Source: Mycobacterium vicinigordonae (GTDB lineage Bacteria; Actinomycetota; Actinomycetes; Mycobacteriales; Mycobacteriaceae). Taken from it: 64,000 bases of DNA. Each line of letters opens with the position of its first letter. The first letter of the stretch is position 1. The stretch spans positions 1,302,001-1,366,000 of the forward strand of contig NZ_CP059165.1 of the NCBI RefSeq assembly GCF_013466425.1. The letters run 5' to 3'. Shown here piece after piece: positions 1-8,877 of the stretch. The notes under the pieces are model-generated. The model saw nothing but the letters and a program-made list of their open reading frames with translations, was not told where the DNA came from and ran no database searches. The position numbers and the translations under genes were made by a program.

Positions 1-734
1 GGTCGCTCGCCGCGGCGGAGCAGCGCGGTCCGGAAGCCCTCGGCGACGGCCGCCAGTGCGACATCGTCGGGACTGACTCCGAACTTTCTGGCCACGTCCT
101 CGGCGGTGGCGCGGGGGACCCGGACCGTGCGGTAATGCCTCAGCGTGTTCTGCGAACCGACCGGAGAGGTCAACGCCGCTATGTTGCCGGCCGCGGCGAC
201 AAGGCCGATCGTGGTCCCAGTGACGACCCCCGCCGCGGCCTTGACGACGCCGAATGGCGCCCGCAGCAGGGTATCGGGCCAGCTGAGATGAGCGGAATTG
301 GACGGCGAAACCTGTTTCGGCACAAGCGTGTTGGCGAACATGCCGGCGCCGCCGTCGCAGAGCCGGGCGAACAGTTGAGCGGCCGGCGCCATGCTGTGGT
401 GGGCCTTGATCAAGATCGCCCAGCGATCGTCGGCGACTCGCTCGATGATCCAGCACTCCCACTGCGGACGCGCCGGATCGAGGGGGCGTTCCAGGGCGTG
501 GGCGATGGCGCGGGACAATTCGGCGTCGTCGCCGGGTGGTGGCAGCGACACCCGCTGGATATGGCGTGCGGGGTCGAATTCGGGCTCGATGTGTTCAGCC
601 AGCAAAGCCGTGATGCGGTGGTTGTCCGGAGCCGGCCCCGCCAGAAGGGCCGCGGCTCCCATCGCCATGCTTGGGTAGCGGGCGCGTCCGGGACTGCCGA
701 TGGGCCCCGCCTCCAGTGTCGCCAATCGTGCCAT
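1..734 (-). CDS. WS/DGAT-type acyltransferase (Rv3371-like), 3' end outside the window
   Basis: The reverse strand reads MARLATLEAGPIGSPGR from an ATG at 734 and stays open to the window edge, giving about 244 residues. The wax ester synthase/diacylglycerol acyltransferase family transfers acyl groups from acyl-CoA to diacylglycerol or alcohols to make storage lipid. The family's HHxxxDG active-site position is seen as HHSMAPA in the context AILIKAHHSMAPAAQL, so both histidines are present but the Asp-Gly pair is replaced. From memory, M. tuberculosis Rv3371 has a similar change. The gene diverges from dnaE2, as Rv3371 does from Rv3370c. The family call is firm; catalytic activity is uncertain. 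Confidence 0.8.
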   Translation of the reverse strand, partial: MARLATLEAGPIGSPGRARYPSMAMGAAALLAGPAPDNHRITALLAEHIEPEFDPARHIQRVSLPPPGDDAELSRAIAHALERPLDPARPQWECWIIERVADDRWAILIKAHHSMAPAAQLFARLCDGGAGMFANTLVPKQVSPSNSAHLSWPDTLLRAPFGVVKAAAGVVTGTTIGLVAAAGNIAALTSPVGSQNTLRHYRTVRVPRATAEDVARKFGVSPDDVALAAVAEGFRTALLRRGER

Positions 735-946
735 GCTCTGCCCCCACCTGTTTTTTCAAGTTGTACCAGTATTGGTGTGGGACGGCTGCTTCGGTAGGCC
801 CGGCAGGTTAACAGTGTGTTGTCCGAATAAAGATAGCTTTAACAGCGCAGATGGCTTGTCGAGGTTTGTTGTTCGCAAATTGTTTCGGTCACGTTCGAAA
901 GCTGTTCCGATGGTATGTCCCCAGGCGGCGCCACAGCCCTCCTTGC

Positions 947-962
947 TCGAACAAATGTTCGA
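947..962. promoter_or_regulatory. LexA operator (SOS box) of dnaE2
   Basis: TCGAACAAATGTTCGA is a perfect match to the mycobacterial LexA box TCGAAC-N4-GTTCGA. It ends 12 bases before the chosen dnaE2 ATG. Its right end abuts a TATATT hexamer at 963-968, so bound LexA would cover the promoter. This fits the known DNA-damage induction of mycobacterial dnaE2. Confidence 0.93.
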
Positions 963-968
963 TATATT
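963..968 (+). promoter_or_regulatory. Candidate -10 element of dnaE2, implying a leaderless mRNA
   Basis: TATATT lies 6 bases before the ATG at 975, so transcription would start on or next to the A of the start codon. There is no Shine-Dalgarno sequence in the gap. Leaderless mRNAs are common in mycobacteria. The -35 is not clear. The start site is inferred, not measured. Confidence 0.5.
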
Positions 969-974
969 GCAGGC

Positions 975-3900
975 ATGGGTTGGTACCACGGTCCGCCGAG
1001 TTGGGCCGAAATGGAGCGAGTTCTGGACAGCAAGCCGCGCCATGCCGGCGAGCCGGTGCCGGCCGGCCCGCCTGATCCGTCCCTGGATGCGCCGCAATCG
1101 CACACACGTGGCTCATATAAAGCAAAACCGGACGGGCAACGGGTCCGCTCGTCCGTCGCGTATGCCGAATTGCATGCGCATTCGGCGTACAGCTTCCTCG
1201 ACGGGGCCAGCACGCCGGAGGAGATGGTCGAGGAGGCCGCCCGGCTGGATCTGCGCGCGCTGGCGCTGACCGACCACGACGGCCTGTACGGGGCGGTGCG
1301 GTTTGCCGAAGCCGCCACCGAGTTGGGCGTGCGCACGGTGTTCGGCGCCGAACTCTCCTTGAGCTGCCAGGCTCGCACCGAGGAGCCAGACCCGCCAGGT
1401 CCGCACCTGTTGGTGTTGGCTCGCGGTCCCGAAGGGTATCGGCGGCTGTCCCGGCAGTTGGCTGCGGCGCACCTTGCCGGGGGCGAGAAGGGCAAGCTGC
1501 GCTACGACCTCGACGCACTGGGCGAAGCAGCCGACGGCCACTGGCACATTCTCACCGGATGTCGCAAAGGGTCTGTGCGCCAAGCGCTTTCCAGTGGAGG
1601 GCCCGATGCTGCGCGTCGCGCCCTGGCCGACCTGGTGGATCGGTTCGGGGCGCACCGGGTGAGCATCGAACTGACCCACCACGGTCAGCCTCTCGACGAC
1701 GAGCGCAACGCGATGCTCGCCGGGTTAGCCCCGCATTTCGGGGTCGGTGTGGTGGCCACCACCGGAGCGCACTTCGCCCATCCGTCGCGGCGCCGACTGG
1801 CTATGGCGATGGGCGCGATCAGGGCCCGTCAATCCCTGGACGCTGCCTCCGGCTGGCTGGCCCCGCTGGGCGGCTCGCACCTGCGCTCCGGGCAGGAGAT
1901 GGCGCGGCTGTTCGCCCAGCGGCCGGATGCGGTCACCGCGGCCGCCGAACTCGGGGAGCAGTGCGCGTTCGGCCTGGCGCTCATCGCGCCGCAGCTGCCG
2001 CCGTTCGACGTCCCGGCCGGGCATACCGAGGACAGCTGGCTGCGGGCACTGACTATTAGGGGCGCCGCCGATCGCTACGGTCCCGCCGAACGGGCACGCA
2101 AGGCGTACGCTCAGATTGAGCACGAACTGAAAGTTATTGCGCAACTGAAATTTCCGGGATATTTCCTGGTGGTGCACGACATCACCCGGTTCTGTCGCGA
2201 CCACGACATCCTGTGCCAGGGCCGGGGATCGGCGGCCAACTCTGCGGTCTGCTATGCCCTCGGTGTTACCGCCGTAGACCCGATCGCCAACGACTTGTTG
2301 TTCGAGCGGTTCCTGTCGCCCGCCCGTGACGGGCCACCCGACATCGACATCGACATCGAGTCCGATCAGCGTGAGAAGGTGATCCAGTACGTTTACGACA
2401 AGTACGGCCGTGACTACGCCGCCCAGGTGGCCAACGTCATCACCTACCGCGCCCGCAGCGCGGTGCGCGACATGGCACGTGCCCTGGGTTTCTCGCAGGG
2501 ACAGCAGGATGCGTGGAGCAAGCAGATCAGCCACTGGTCGGGCCAGCCTTCCGATATCGAAGGCATTCCCGAGCAAGTGGTGGATTTGGCAAACCAAATC
2601 CGAAATCTGCCGCGGCACATGGGTATCCATTCCGGAGGTATGGTGATCTGCGACCGTCCGATCGCCGACGTGTGCCCGGTGGAATGGGCCCGCATGGAGA
2701 ACCGCAGCGTCCTGCAGTGGGACAAAGACGACTGTGCCGCAATCGGTTTGGTGAAGTTCGACCTGCTGGGGCTGGGCATGCTGTCGGCCCTGCACTATGC
2801 GCGGGATCTGGTGGCCGAGCACAAGGGCATCGAGGTGGACTTTGCCCGGCTCGACCTGTCCGAACCCGCGGTGTACGAAATGCTGCAGCGGGCCGATTCG
2901 GTCGGGGTGTTCCAGGTGGAGTCGCGCGCGCAGATGGCTACCCTGCCGCGACTGCGGCCCCGGGTCTTCTACGACCTGGTGGTGGAGGTCGCGCTGATCC
3001 GGCCAGGGCCCATCCAGGGTGGGTCGGTGCACCCTTACATCCGGCGGCGCAACGGACTGGATCCGGTGGTGTATGACCACCCGTCGATGGAGTCGGCACT
3101 GCAGAAGACGCTGGGGGTGCCGCTTTTTCAGGAGCAACTGATGCAACTCGCGGTCGACTGCGCGGGCTTCTCCGCCGCCGAAGCCGATCAATTGCGCCGC
3201 GCCATGGGATCCAAGCGCTCGACCGAACGCATGCGCGAACTACGCGATCGCTTCTACGACGGCATGCGCCGGTTGCACGGTGCCGATGACGAGGTGATCG
3301 AGCGGACTTACGAAAAGCTGGAGGCGTTCGCCAACTTCGGCTTCCCCGAGAGTCACGCGCTGTCGTTCGCGTCGCTGGTGTTCTACTCGTCGTGGTTCAA
3401 GCTGCACCATCCGGCGGCGTTCTGCGCCGCTTTGTTGCGCGCCCAGCCGATGGGTTTCTATTCGCCGCAATCACTGGTGGCCGATGCGCGCCGGCACGGG
3501 GTGTTGGTGCATGGTCCGTGTGTCAACGCCAGCCTGGCTTCCGCGACGCTGCAGAACGCGGGAACGGAGGTACGCCTCGGCCTGGGTGCAGTGCGCCATA
3601 TTGGCGACGACCTGGCCGAGAAACTGGTCGACGAACGAAAAGCCAACGGCCCCTTCGTTTCTCTGCTCGACCTGACGACCCGGCTGCAATTGAGCGTGCC
3701 GCAGACCGAGGCGTTGGCGACGTCCGGGGCGCTGGGCTGCTTTGAGATGTCGCGCCGGCAGGCGCTGTGGGCGGCCGGGGCGGCGGCCACCCAACGGCCG
3801 GACCGGTTACCGGGGGTGGGCTCGTCGTCACACATCCCGGCGCTACCCGGGATGAGCGAGCTGGAGCTGGCCGCCGCCGACGTGTGGGCCACCGGTGTCT

Positions 3901-4265
3901 CCCCGGACAGCTATCCGACCCAGTTCCTGCGGGCCGACCTCGACGCGCTAGGGGTGATACCGGCGGTGAAGTTGGGGTCGGTGTCCGACGGGGACCGGGT
4001 GCTGATCGCCGGGGCGGTGACACACCGGCAGCGGCCCGCCACCGCCCAGGGGGTGACGTTCGTCAACCTCGAAGACGAGACCGGCATGGTCAACGTGCTC
4101 TGCACGCCAGGAGTGTGGATGCGGCACCGCAAGCTGGCGCAGACGTCGCCGGCGCTGCTGATCCGCGGTCAGGTACAGAACGCCAGTGGCGCGGTGACCG
4201 TGGTCGCCGAACGAATCGGTCGGATCAATCTTGCCGTCGGCTCGAAGTCCCGGGATTTCCGATGA
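975..4265 (+). CDS. dnaE2: Error-prone DNA polymerase III alpha subunit DnaE2
   Basis: This 1,096-residue protein is the SOS-induced C-family polymerase that does mutagenic translesion synthesis with ImuA' and ImuB. An N-terminal PHP domain begins around HAHSAYSFLDG. The polymerase acidic motif PDIDIDIE supplies D456, D458 and D460, and the palm/fingers region carries RRAMGSKRS and FANFGFPESHA. A C-terminal OB fold includes VTFVNLEDETGMVNV. The ORF extends 20 codons further upstream, but the ATG at 975 (MGWYHGPPSWAEMERVL) matches the M. tuberculosis N-terminus, and an earlier start would put the SOS box inside the gene. imuA'/imuB are not in the window. Confidence 0.97.
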   Translation: MGWYHGPPSWAEMERVLDSKPRHAGEPVPAGPPDPSLDAPQSHTRGSYKAKPDGQRVRSSVAYAELHAHSAYSFLDGASTPEEMVEEAARLDLRALALTDHDGLYGAVRFAEAATELGVRTVFGAELSLSCQARTEEPDPPGPHLLVLARGPEGYRRLSRQLAAAHLAGGEKGKLRYDLDALGEAADGHWHILTGCRKGSVRQALSSGGPDAARRALADLVDRFGAHRVSIELTHHGQPLDDERNAMLAGLAPHFGVGVVATTGAHFAHPSRRRLAMAMGAIRARQSLDAASGWLAPLGGSHLRSGQEMARLFAQRPDAVTAAAELGEQCAFGLALIAPQLPPFDVPAGHTEDSWLRALTIRGAADRYGPAERARKAYAQIEHELKVIAQLKFPGYFLVVHDITRFCRDHDILCQGRGSAANSAVCYALGVTAVDPIANDLLFERFLSPARDGPPDIDIDIESDQREKVIQYVYDKYGRDYAAQVANVITYRARSAVRDMARALGFSQGQQDAWSKQISHWSGQPSDIEGIPEQVVDLANQIRNLPRHMGIHSGGMVICDRPIADVCPVEWARMENRSVLQWDKDDCAAIGLVKFDLLGLGMLSALHYARDLVAEHKGIEVDFARLDLSEPAVYEMLQRADSVGVFQVESRAQMATLPRLRPRVFYDLVVEVALIRPGPIQGGSVHPYIRRRNGLDPVVYDHPSMESALQKTLGVPLFQEQLMQLAVDCAGFSAAEADQLRRAMGSKRSTERMRELRDRFYDGMRRLHGADDEVIERTYEKLEAFANFGFPESHALSFASLVFYSSWFKLHHPAAFCAALLRAQPMGFYSPQSLVADARRHGVLVHGPCVNASLASATLQNAGTEVRLGLGAVRHIGDDLAEKLVDERKANGPFVSLLDLTTRLQLSVPQTEALATSGALGCFEMSRRQALWAAGAAATQRPDRLPGVGSSSHIPALPGMSELELAAADVWATGVSPDSYPTQFLRADLDALGVIPAVKLGSVSDGDRVLIAGAVTHRQRPATAQGVTFVNLEDETGMVNVLCTPGVWMRHRKLAQTSPALLIRGQVQNASGAVTVVAERIGRINLAVGSKSRDFR

Positions 4266-4394
4266 CCACAAGTTCGGCAAACCGCGGATCTTTGTGTTTC
4301 ATCTGCACTTCACTGACCACTTTGCCTTCGCCACCAAGAGTCGCTACCCATGGAAGAGGGGGAGTGCCCATCGAAATCTGCTTAGGACAAACCA

Positions 4395-7124
4395 CTGACC
4401 ATCGAGACCGACGAGAACCGATCCGCCGCGCGCCAGGACGCCCTGTGGCACTCCCTGACCCCTGAGGAAGTCCATCAGCAGCTCGGCTCGGGCGGTGTGG
4501 GGCTCAGTGCGGAGGAGGTTCGGCGGCGGCGGGCCAAATACGGTCTCAACCAATTGACGGCGAGCAAACAGCAGAACGTGTTCGTGCGCTTCATCCGTCA
4601 ATTCCACAATGTCCTGCTCTACGTCATGACCGCGGCGGCGGTGATCACCGCGCTGCTTCAACACTGGGTGGACTCCGCGGTGCTGCTCGCCGCGGTGTTC
4701 GTCAACGCCGTGGTTGCCTTCATCCAGGAGGGCAGGGCCGAGTCGGCGATGAACGCCATCCGCGGGATGCTGTCGCCGCACGCGACGGTGGTTCGCGACG
4801 GCCGAACCGTCGATATCGAGGCCATCCACCTGGTGCCCGGCGACATCGTCAAGCTGGTCCCGGGTGATCGGGTGCCCGCGGATTTGCGGTTGATCTCGGT
4901 CGACGGACTGCGAGTGGACGAGGCCACCCTCACTGGCGAGTCGCTGCCGGTGGAGAAATCCACCGACCCCGTTCCCGCCAATGTCTCCATCGCCGAACGA
5001 GCGGGCATGGCGCATTCGGGCACCTTGGTGGTCCATGGGCAGGCGACCGGCGTCGTGGTCGCCACCGGCAGCGACAGCGAGCTAGGCCGCATCGACCAGA
5101 TGCTCAAAGACATCTCGCTGAGCAGCACGCCACTATTGCGTCAGATCAACTATTTCGGCCGGATGCTCGCCGCGGTGATCCTGCTGAGCAGCGTGGCGAT
5201 CTATGCGTTCGGCGTGTTGTGGCACGGGCACAGCCTAAAAGAGATGTTCATGATGGTGGTGGCGCTTGCGGCGTCGGCCATCCCCGAAGGTTTGCCCGCG
5301 ATCATGACCGTGACGCTGGCCATCGGCGTGCAGCGGATGTCTCGCCGGCACGCGATCATCCGGCGTCTTCCGGCTGTCGAAGCGCTCGGATCGGTGACGG
5401 TGATCTGCTCAGACAAGACCGGCACCCTCACCAAAAACGAGATGACCGTGCAGCGCCTGGTCTGCGCCGGAGAGCATTTCGACGTCGACGGCATTGGCTA
5501 CGTCCCCGACGGCGATATCACCAGCGACGGACGCGCCGTCGACCCGGCCGGGAATGCGGCGCTGCTGGCCATGTTGCGTGCCGCAGTGCTGTGCAACGAC
5601 GCGGCGCTGTACAACGAGGCCGGTACCTGGACCATCGCGGGCGATCCGACCGAGGCGGCGCTGCTAGTCGTGGGTGCCAAGGCGAAAATCTTCTACGACG
5701 CCACCGAGGCCAGATGCCCACGGATCAGCTCGGTGCCCTTCGAGTCCGAGCACCGCATGATGGGAACCTTGCACAACGGGCCCGACGGCAAACACCTGGT
5801 GCTGGTGAAGGGGGCACCCGAGCGGGTGCTCAATATCTGCACCGCACAGCTCGACGCCGCGGGCGAGGGCGCCCTCGACAAGCAGTACTGGCAACAAGTC
5901 GCGACCCAAACCGCCGACCGTGGGTTGCGCGTGCTGGCGCTCGCCGAGCGTCGCACACCGCCCCGCACGCCCGGGGAACTCGTGCTGGACGACCTGGACG
6001 ACGGTTTCACGATGCTGGGGCTGGTCGGTCTCATCGACCCGCTGCGGCCCGAGGCGGTCGCTGCGGTGCGCGACTGCCACCGTGCCGGAATCCGCGTCAA
6101 GATGATCACCGGCGATCACGCCGGCACCGCACATGAGATCGGGCGTCAGCTCGACATGGGTGACCGCCCGGCCGTCACGGGCGCCGAGCTCGCGGCGCTC
6201 ACCGAAACCGAGCTGACAACGGTGGCCAGCGACTGCGATGTGTTCGCCCGCGTCGGCCCCGAGCACAAGCTCCGCCTGGTGCAGGCGCTGCAAGCCACTG
6301 GCGAGGTGGTCTCGATGACGGGCGACGGCGTCAACGACGCCCCGGCACTGAAGAAGGCCGACATCGGCGTGGCCATGGGGGGTCAGGGCACCGAGGCCGC
6401 CAAGGAGGCATCGGACATGGTGCTCGCCGACGACAACTTCGCCACCATCGCCGCGGCGGTCGCCGAAGGCCGGACCGCATACGACAACATCCGCAAATTC
6501 ATCCTTTTCATGCTCCCCACCAACGGGGGCGAGGCGCTGGTGGTCATCGCCGCGATCATCTGCCAGTTCACCCTGCCGCTTACGCCCGCGCAGGTGTTGT
6601 GGATCAACCTGGTCACCTCGTCGACGCTGGGACTTGCGCTGGCCTTCGAGTCCGCGGAATCCGACGTGATGGTGCGAAAACCACGTCCGCGCAGCGAGAA
6701 ACTGTTGAGTGGTTACTTCGTGTGGCGGGTCTGCCTGGTCTCGGTATTGATGGCTGCAGGGGCACTGAGCATGTTCCTGGGGGAGCTTCATCTTGGCACC
6801 AGCGTCGAGACCGCCAGAACCATGGCGGTCAACGCGATCGTGGTGACCGAGATGTTCCATCTGCTCAACAACCGGTTCCTGCTCGCGCCGGTGCTGAACC
6901 GAGTGGGCTTGTTCGGCAACAGAATTGCGTTCTTGACCGTCGTCGTCTGCGCCGCGCTGCAACTCGCGTTCACGTATGCGCCCGCCATGAACGCCGTGTT
7001 TGGCTCGACACCGCTGGGCTACATCGAATGGATCAAAGCGATGGCTGTCGGTGCGGTGGTCTTCGTCGCGGTCGAAATCGAGAAGGCGATCGTGCGTTGG
7101 CGCCGGGCGAATGTCACGCCGTAG
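4395..7124 (+). CDS. P-type cation-translocating ATPase (P2-type, CtpF-like)
   Basis: This is a membrane ATPase of about 909 residues that pumps cations using an aspartyl-phosphate intermediate. Visible motifs are TGES near residue 180, the M4 motif PEGLPA near 297, the phosphorylation site DKTGT (D340), KGAPER, and TGDGVNDAP near 642. No N-terminal CxxC heavy-metal domain is present, and PEGLP places it with Ca2+/P2 pumps such as CtpF, so a soft-metal exporter is unlikely. The first ATG/GTG/TTG in frame is GTG 4497, but upstream codons still encode typical family sequence (ALWHSLTPEEVHQQLGSGG). The only upstream start before the stop at 4383 is CTG 4395, with AGGA seven bases before it. From memory, no pump sits here in M. 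tuberculosis. The 3' end overlaps the convergent gene by 11 bases. Confidence 0.88.
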   Translation: MTIETDENRSAARQDALWHSLTPEEVHQQLGSGGVGLSAEEVRRRRAKYGLNQLTASKQQNVFVRFIRQFHNVLLYVMTAAAVITALLQHWVDSAVLLAAVFVNAVVAFIQEGRAESAMNAIRGMLSPHATVVRDGRTVDIEAIHLVPGDIVKLVPGDRVPADLRLISVDGLRVDEATLTGESLPVEKSTDPVPANVSIAERAGMAHSGTLVVHGQATGVVVATGSDSELGRIDQMLKDISLSSTPLLRQINYFGRMLAAVILLSSVAIYAFGVLWHGHSLKEMFMMVVALAASAIPEGLPAIMTVTLAIGVQRMSRRHAIIRRLPAVEALGSVTVICSDKTGTLTKNEMTVQRLVCAGEHFDVDGIGYVPDGDITSDGRAVDPAGNAALLAMLRAAVLCNDAALYNEAGTWTIAGDPTEAALLVVGAKAKIFYDATEARCPRISSVPFESEHRMMGTLHNGPDGKHLVLVKGAPERVLNICTAQLDAAGEGALDKQYWQQVATQTADRGLRVLALAERRTPPRTPGELVLDDLDDGFTMLGLVGLIDPLRPEAVAAVRDCHRAGIRVKMITGDHAGTAHEIGRQLDMGDRPAVTGAELAALTETELTTVASDCDVFARVGPEHKLRLVQALQATGEVVSMTGDGVNDAPALKKADIGVAMGGQGTEAAKEASDMVLADDNFATIAAAVAEGRTAYDNIRKFILFMLPTNGGEALVVIAAIICQFTLPLTPAQVLWINLVTSSTLGLALAFESAESDVMVRKPRPRSEKLLSGYFVWRVCLVSVLMAAGALSMFLGELHLGTSVETARTMAVNAIVVTEMFHLLNNRFLLAPVLNRVGLFGNRIAFLTVVVCAALQLAFTYAPAMNAVFGSTPLGYIEWIKAMAVGAVVFVAVEIEKAIVRWRRANVTP

Positions 7125-7524
7125 GTGTGGTCCAGAACTTAGTCGGGGTGATCCGCAACCGGGTGCTGAAGTTGCCCATCATGTCAGTCAGGCCTTCGGC
7201 CTCGGAGTCATCACGGTACTTTGCCCAGTACGGTCCGTCCTCGCGGCAGTCCACACCCTCGGCGTCGATCGCTGCCGTCCCACCGACCACGATGATGCCG
7301 CCGCCGTTGCCGTCGGAGTCCAGGTTCAGGCTGACGCGTGGGCGCGCTTTGATGTGCGCCACCTTGCCGGCGCTGGGCATGCTGTAGACGGTCAGGTCGG
7401 TGCCGTCGAAGTAGAACCAGACCAGCCGCGGCACGGGCTGTCCAGATTTGGCGACGGTGGTCAACCAGCCGCAGTGGTCGGAGGTGAGTCGGCTGGAAAC
7501 CTCTTGTGGCAGCTCGATGGTCAT
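7114..7524 (-). CDS. Rv3369-family PPOX-fold flavin/F420-dependent enzyme
   Basis: This 136-residue protein is close to M. tuberculosis Rv3369. It has the split-barrel fold of the pyridoxamine-5'-phosphate oxidase superfamily, whose mycobacterial members often bind F420 or FMN and reduce small substrates. Recognisable segments are CGWLTTVAKSGQPVPRLVWF, DLTVYSMPSAGKVAHI and RVSLNLDSDGNGGGIIVVGG. ATG 7524 gives MTIELPQEV; an ATG 10 codons upstream would run into the divergent nitroreductase. The substrate is unknown. Confidence 0.9.
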   Translation of the reverse strand: MTIELPQEVSSRLTSDHCGWLTTVAKSGQPVPRLVWFYFDGTDLTVYSMPSAGKVAHIKARPRVSLNLDSDGNGGGIIVVGGTAAIDAEGVDCREDGPYWAKYRDDSEAEGLTDMMGNFSTRLRITPTKFWTTPTA

Positions 7525-7547
7525 AGCAGCCACGGTAGCCTCCAAAT

Positions 7548-8192
7548 GTGACATTGAACTTGACCGTCGACGAAGTTCTGAGCACTACCCGTTCGGTGCG
7601 CAAGCGCCTCGATTTCACCAAGCCAGTGCCGCGTGAAGTGCTGATGGAGTGTCTCGATCTTGCTTTGCAGGCACCCACCGGCTCCAATTCGCAAGGCTGG
7701 CAATGGGTTTTCGTCGAAGACGCCGAGAAGAAAAGGGCGATCGGCGACGTATACCTGTCCAACGCCCGTGGCTATCTCAGCACCCCGGCGCCCCAGTACG
7801 GCGAAGGTGACACCCGCGGCGAGCGAATGGGCAAGGTGCGCGACTCCGCCACCTACCTCGCCGAGCACATGCACGAGTCGCCAGTGCTGCTGATCCCGTG
7901 CATCCAGGGCCGGGAAGACAAGTCGCCGCTGGGTGGCGTCTCGTTCTGGGCGTCGCTGTTCCCGGCGGTATGGAGCTTCTGCCTGGCCTTGCGCTCGCGC
8001 GGGTTGGGTTCGTGCTGGACCACGCTGCACCTGCTCGGCGACGGCGAGCGCAAGGTGGCCGACATCCTCGGGATCCCCTTCGACGAGTACAGCCAGGGCG
8101 GCCTGTTCCCGATCGCCTACACCAAGGGCACTGACTTCCGCCCGGCCAAGCGGTTGCCGGCCGAGCGTCTGACGCACTGGAACAGCTGGTAG
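7548..8192 (+). CDS. Nitroreductase-family FMN oxidoreductase (Rv3368c-like)
   Basis: This 214-residue protein has nitroreductase-fold features: the N-terminal RSVRKRLDF FMN-phosphate contact, the LQAPTGSNSQGWQW segment, and a C-terminal RGLGSCWTTLHLL segment that shapes the flavin pocket. The family uses NAD(P)H to reduce nitro groups, quinones or enones. The gene diverges from the Rv3369-like gene with only 23 bases between starts, so the two may share a regulatory region. Identity to Rv3368c is high along the whole length. The physiological substrate is unknown. Confidence 0.92.
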   Translation: MTLNLTVDEVLSTTRSVRKRLDFTKPVPREVLMECLDLALQAPTGSNSQGWQWVFVEDAEKKRAIGDVYLSNARGYLSTPAPQYGEGDTRGERMGKVRDSATYLAEHMHESPVLLIPCIQGREDKSPLGGVSFWASLFPAVWSFCLALRSRGLGSCWTTLHLLGDGERKVADILGIPFDEYSQGGLFPIAYTKGTDFRPAKRLPAERLTHWNSW

Positions 8193-8309
8193 CTAGCCGG
8201 GGTTGCCCCACGGCCGGCGGCGCCATCGAAAGCGGCCCCGCCGAGGCCGTCACTGCCGAACGGGGGAATGCCCGGCTACGCCGAGTCCGCTTCTGTATTT
8301 CCGGTTGCG

Positions 8310-8774
8310 CTAGATCGCTCCGGAGTAACCCTGTTGCCGCCAGGCCTCGTAAACGGCGACTGCCGCGGCGTTGGCCAGGTTCAATGAGCGCCGGCCGGCC
8401 AGCATCGGAATCCGCACCCGCTGGGTGATGTGCGGGTCGGCGAGTGTCGCTGCGTCCAGACCGGTGGGTTCGGGTCCAAACATCAACACGTCGCCAGGCC
8501 GGTAGTCGACGTCCGCGAACGCCGATTGGGCCTGGGCGGTGAACGCGAACACCCGTGCCGGTGCCAGCGCCGCCCAAGCGCGCTCGAGCGACGCGTGGAC
8601 AGTCACCGACGCCAAGTCGTGATAGTCCAGTCCGGCCCGCCGCAACTTCGGTTCGGACAGGTCGAAACCGAGTGGCTCGACAAGGTGTAGCTCGCAGCCC
8701 GTGGCGGCCGCGGTCCGGATCGCATTACCGGTATTCGGCGCGATCCGAGGTGAAAAGAACAGCAGCCGGAACAT
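8310..8774 (-). CDS. trmL: tRNA (cytidine/uridine(34)-2'-O)-methyltransferase, SpoU/TrmL family
   Basis: This 154-residue SPOUT methyltransferase is called spoU (Rv3366) in M. tuberculosis. TrmL-type enzymes use S-adenosylmethionine to methylate the wobble ribose of certain leucine tRNAs. All three SpoU motifs are present: NTGNAIRTAA near the N-terminus, LMFGPEPTGL, and IPMLAGRRSLNLANAAAVA in the C-terminal knot. The frame stays open to 9149, but ATG 8774 gives the family N-terminus MFRLLFFSPRIAP. The extension beyond it is the antisense of an Asp-rich gene. Confidence 0.93.
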   Translation of the reverse strand: MFRLLFFSPRIAPNTGNAIRTAAATGCELHLVEPLGFDLSEPKLRRAGLDYHDLASVTVHASLERAWAALAPARVFAFTAQAQSAFADVDYRPGDVLMFGPEPTGLDAATLADPHITQRVRIPMLAGRRSLNLANAAAVAVYEAWRQQGYSGAI

Positions 8775-8877
8775 CCGTCGATCATGGCAAAGTTCTTCGG
8801 CTCCAGTCGCACAGAAGTGGGTACACAACGGTAGCTGGTCGTCAGGAACCAGGTTTCTAGTCGAAAGGCGGCATGGC

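Noticed and set aside
1725..3191. 488-codon antisense reading frame across dnaE2
   Set aside because: High-GC third-position bias keeps antisense frames open. The composition is His/Gln/Arg-rich with no recognisable domain, and dnaE2 on the other strand is certain.
4266..4394. DosR-type box upstream of the CtpF-like ATPase
   Set aside because: The symmetrical DosR consensus was looked for because ctpF is DosR-controlled in M. tuberculosis; no acceptable match was seen.
5664..6962. 432-codon antisense frame across the P-type ATPase
   Set aside because: Same cause; no domain, no Shine-Dalgarno, and it opposes a gene with all family motifs.
8193..8309. Possible relic of the PE_PGRS gene found here in M. 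tuberculosis
   Set aside because: The 117 bases are Gly/Ala-codon rich, but no frame shows a PE domain or a convincing GGA repeat, so this is not supported.
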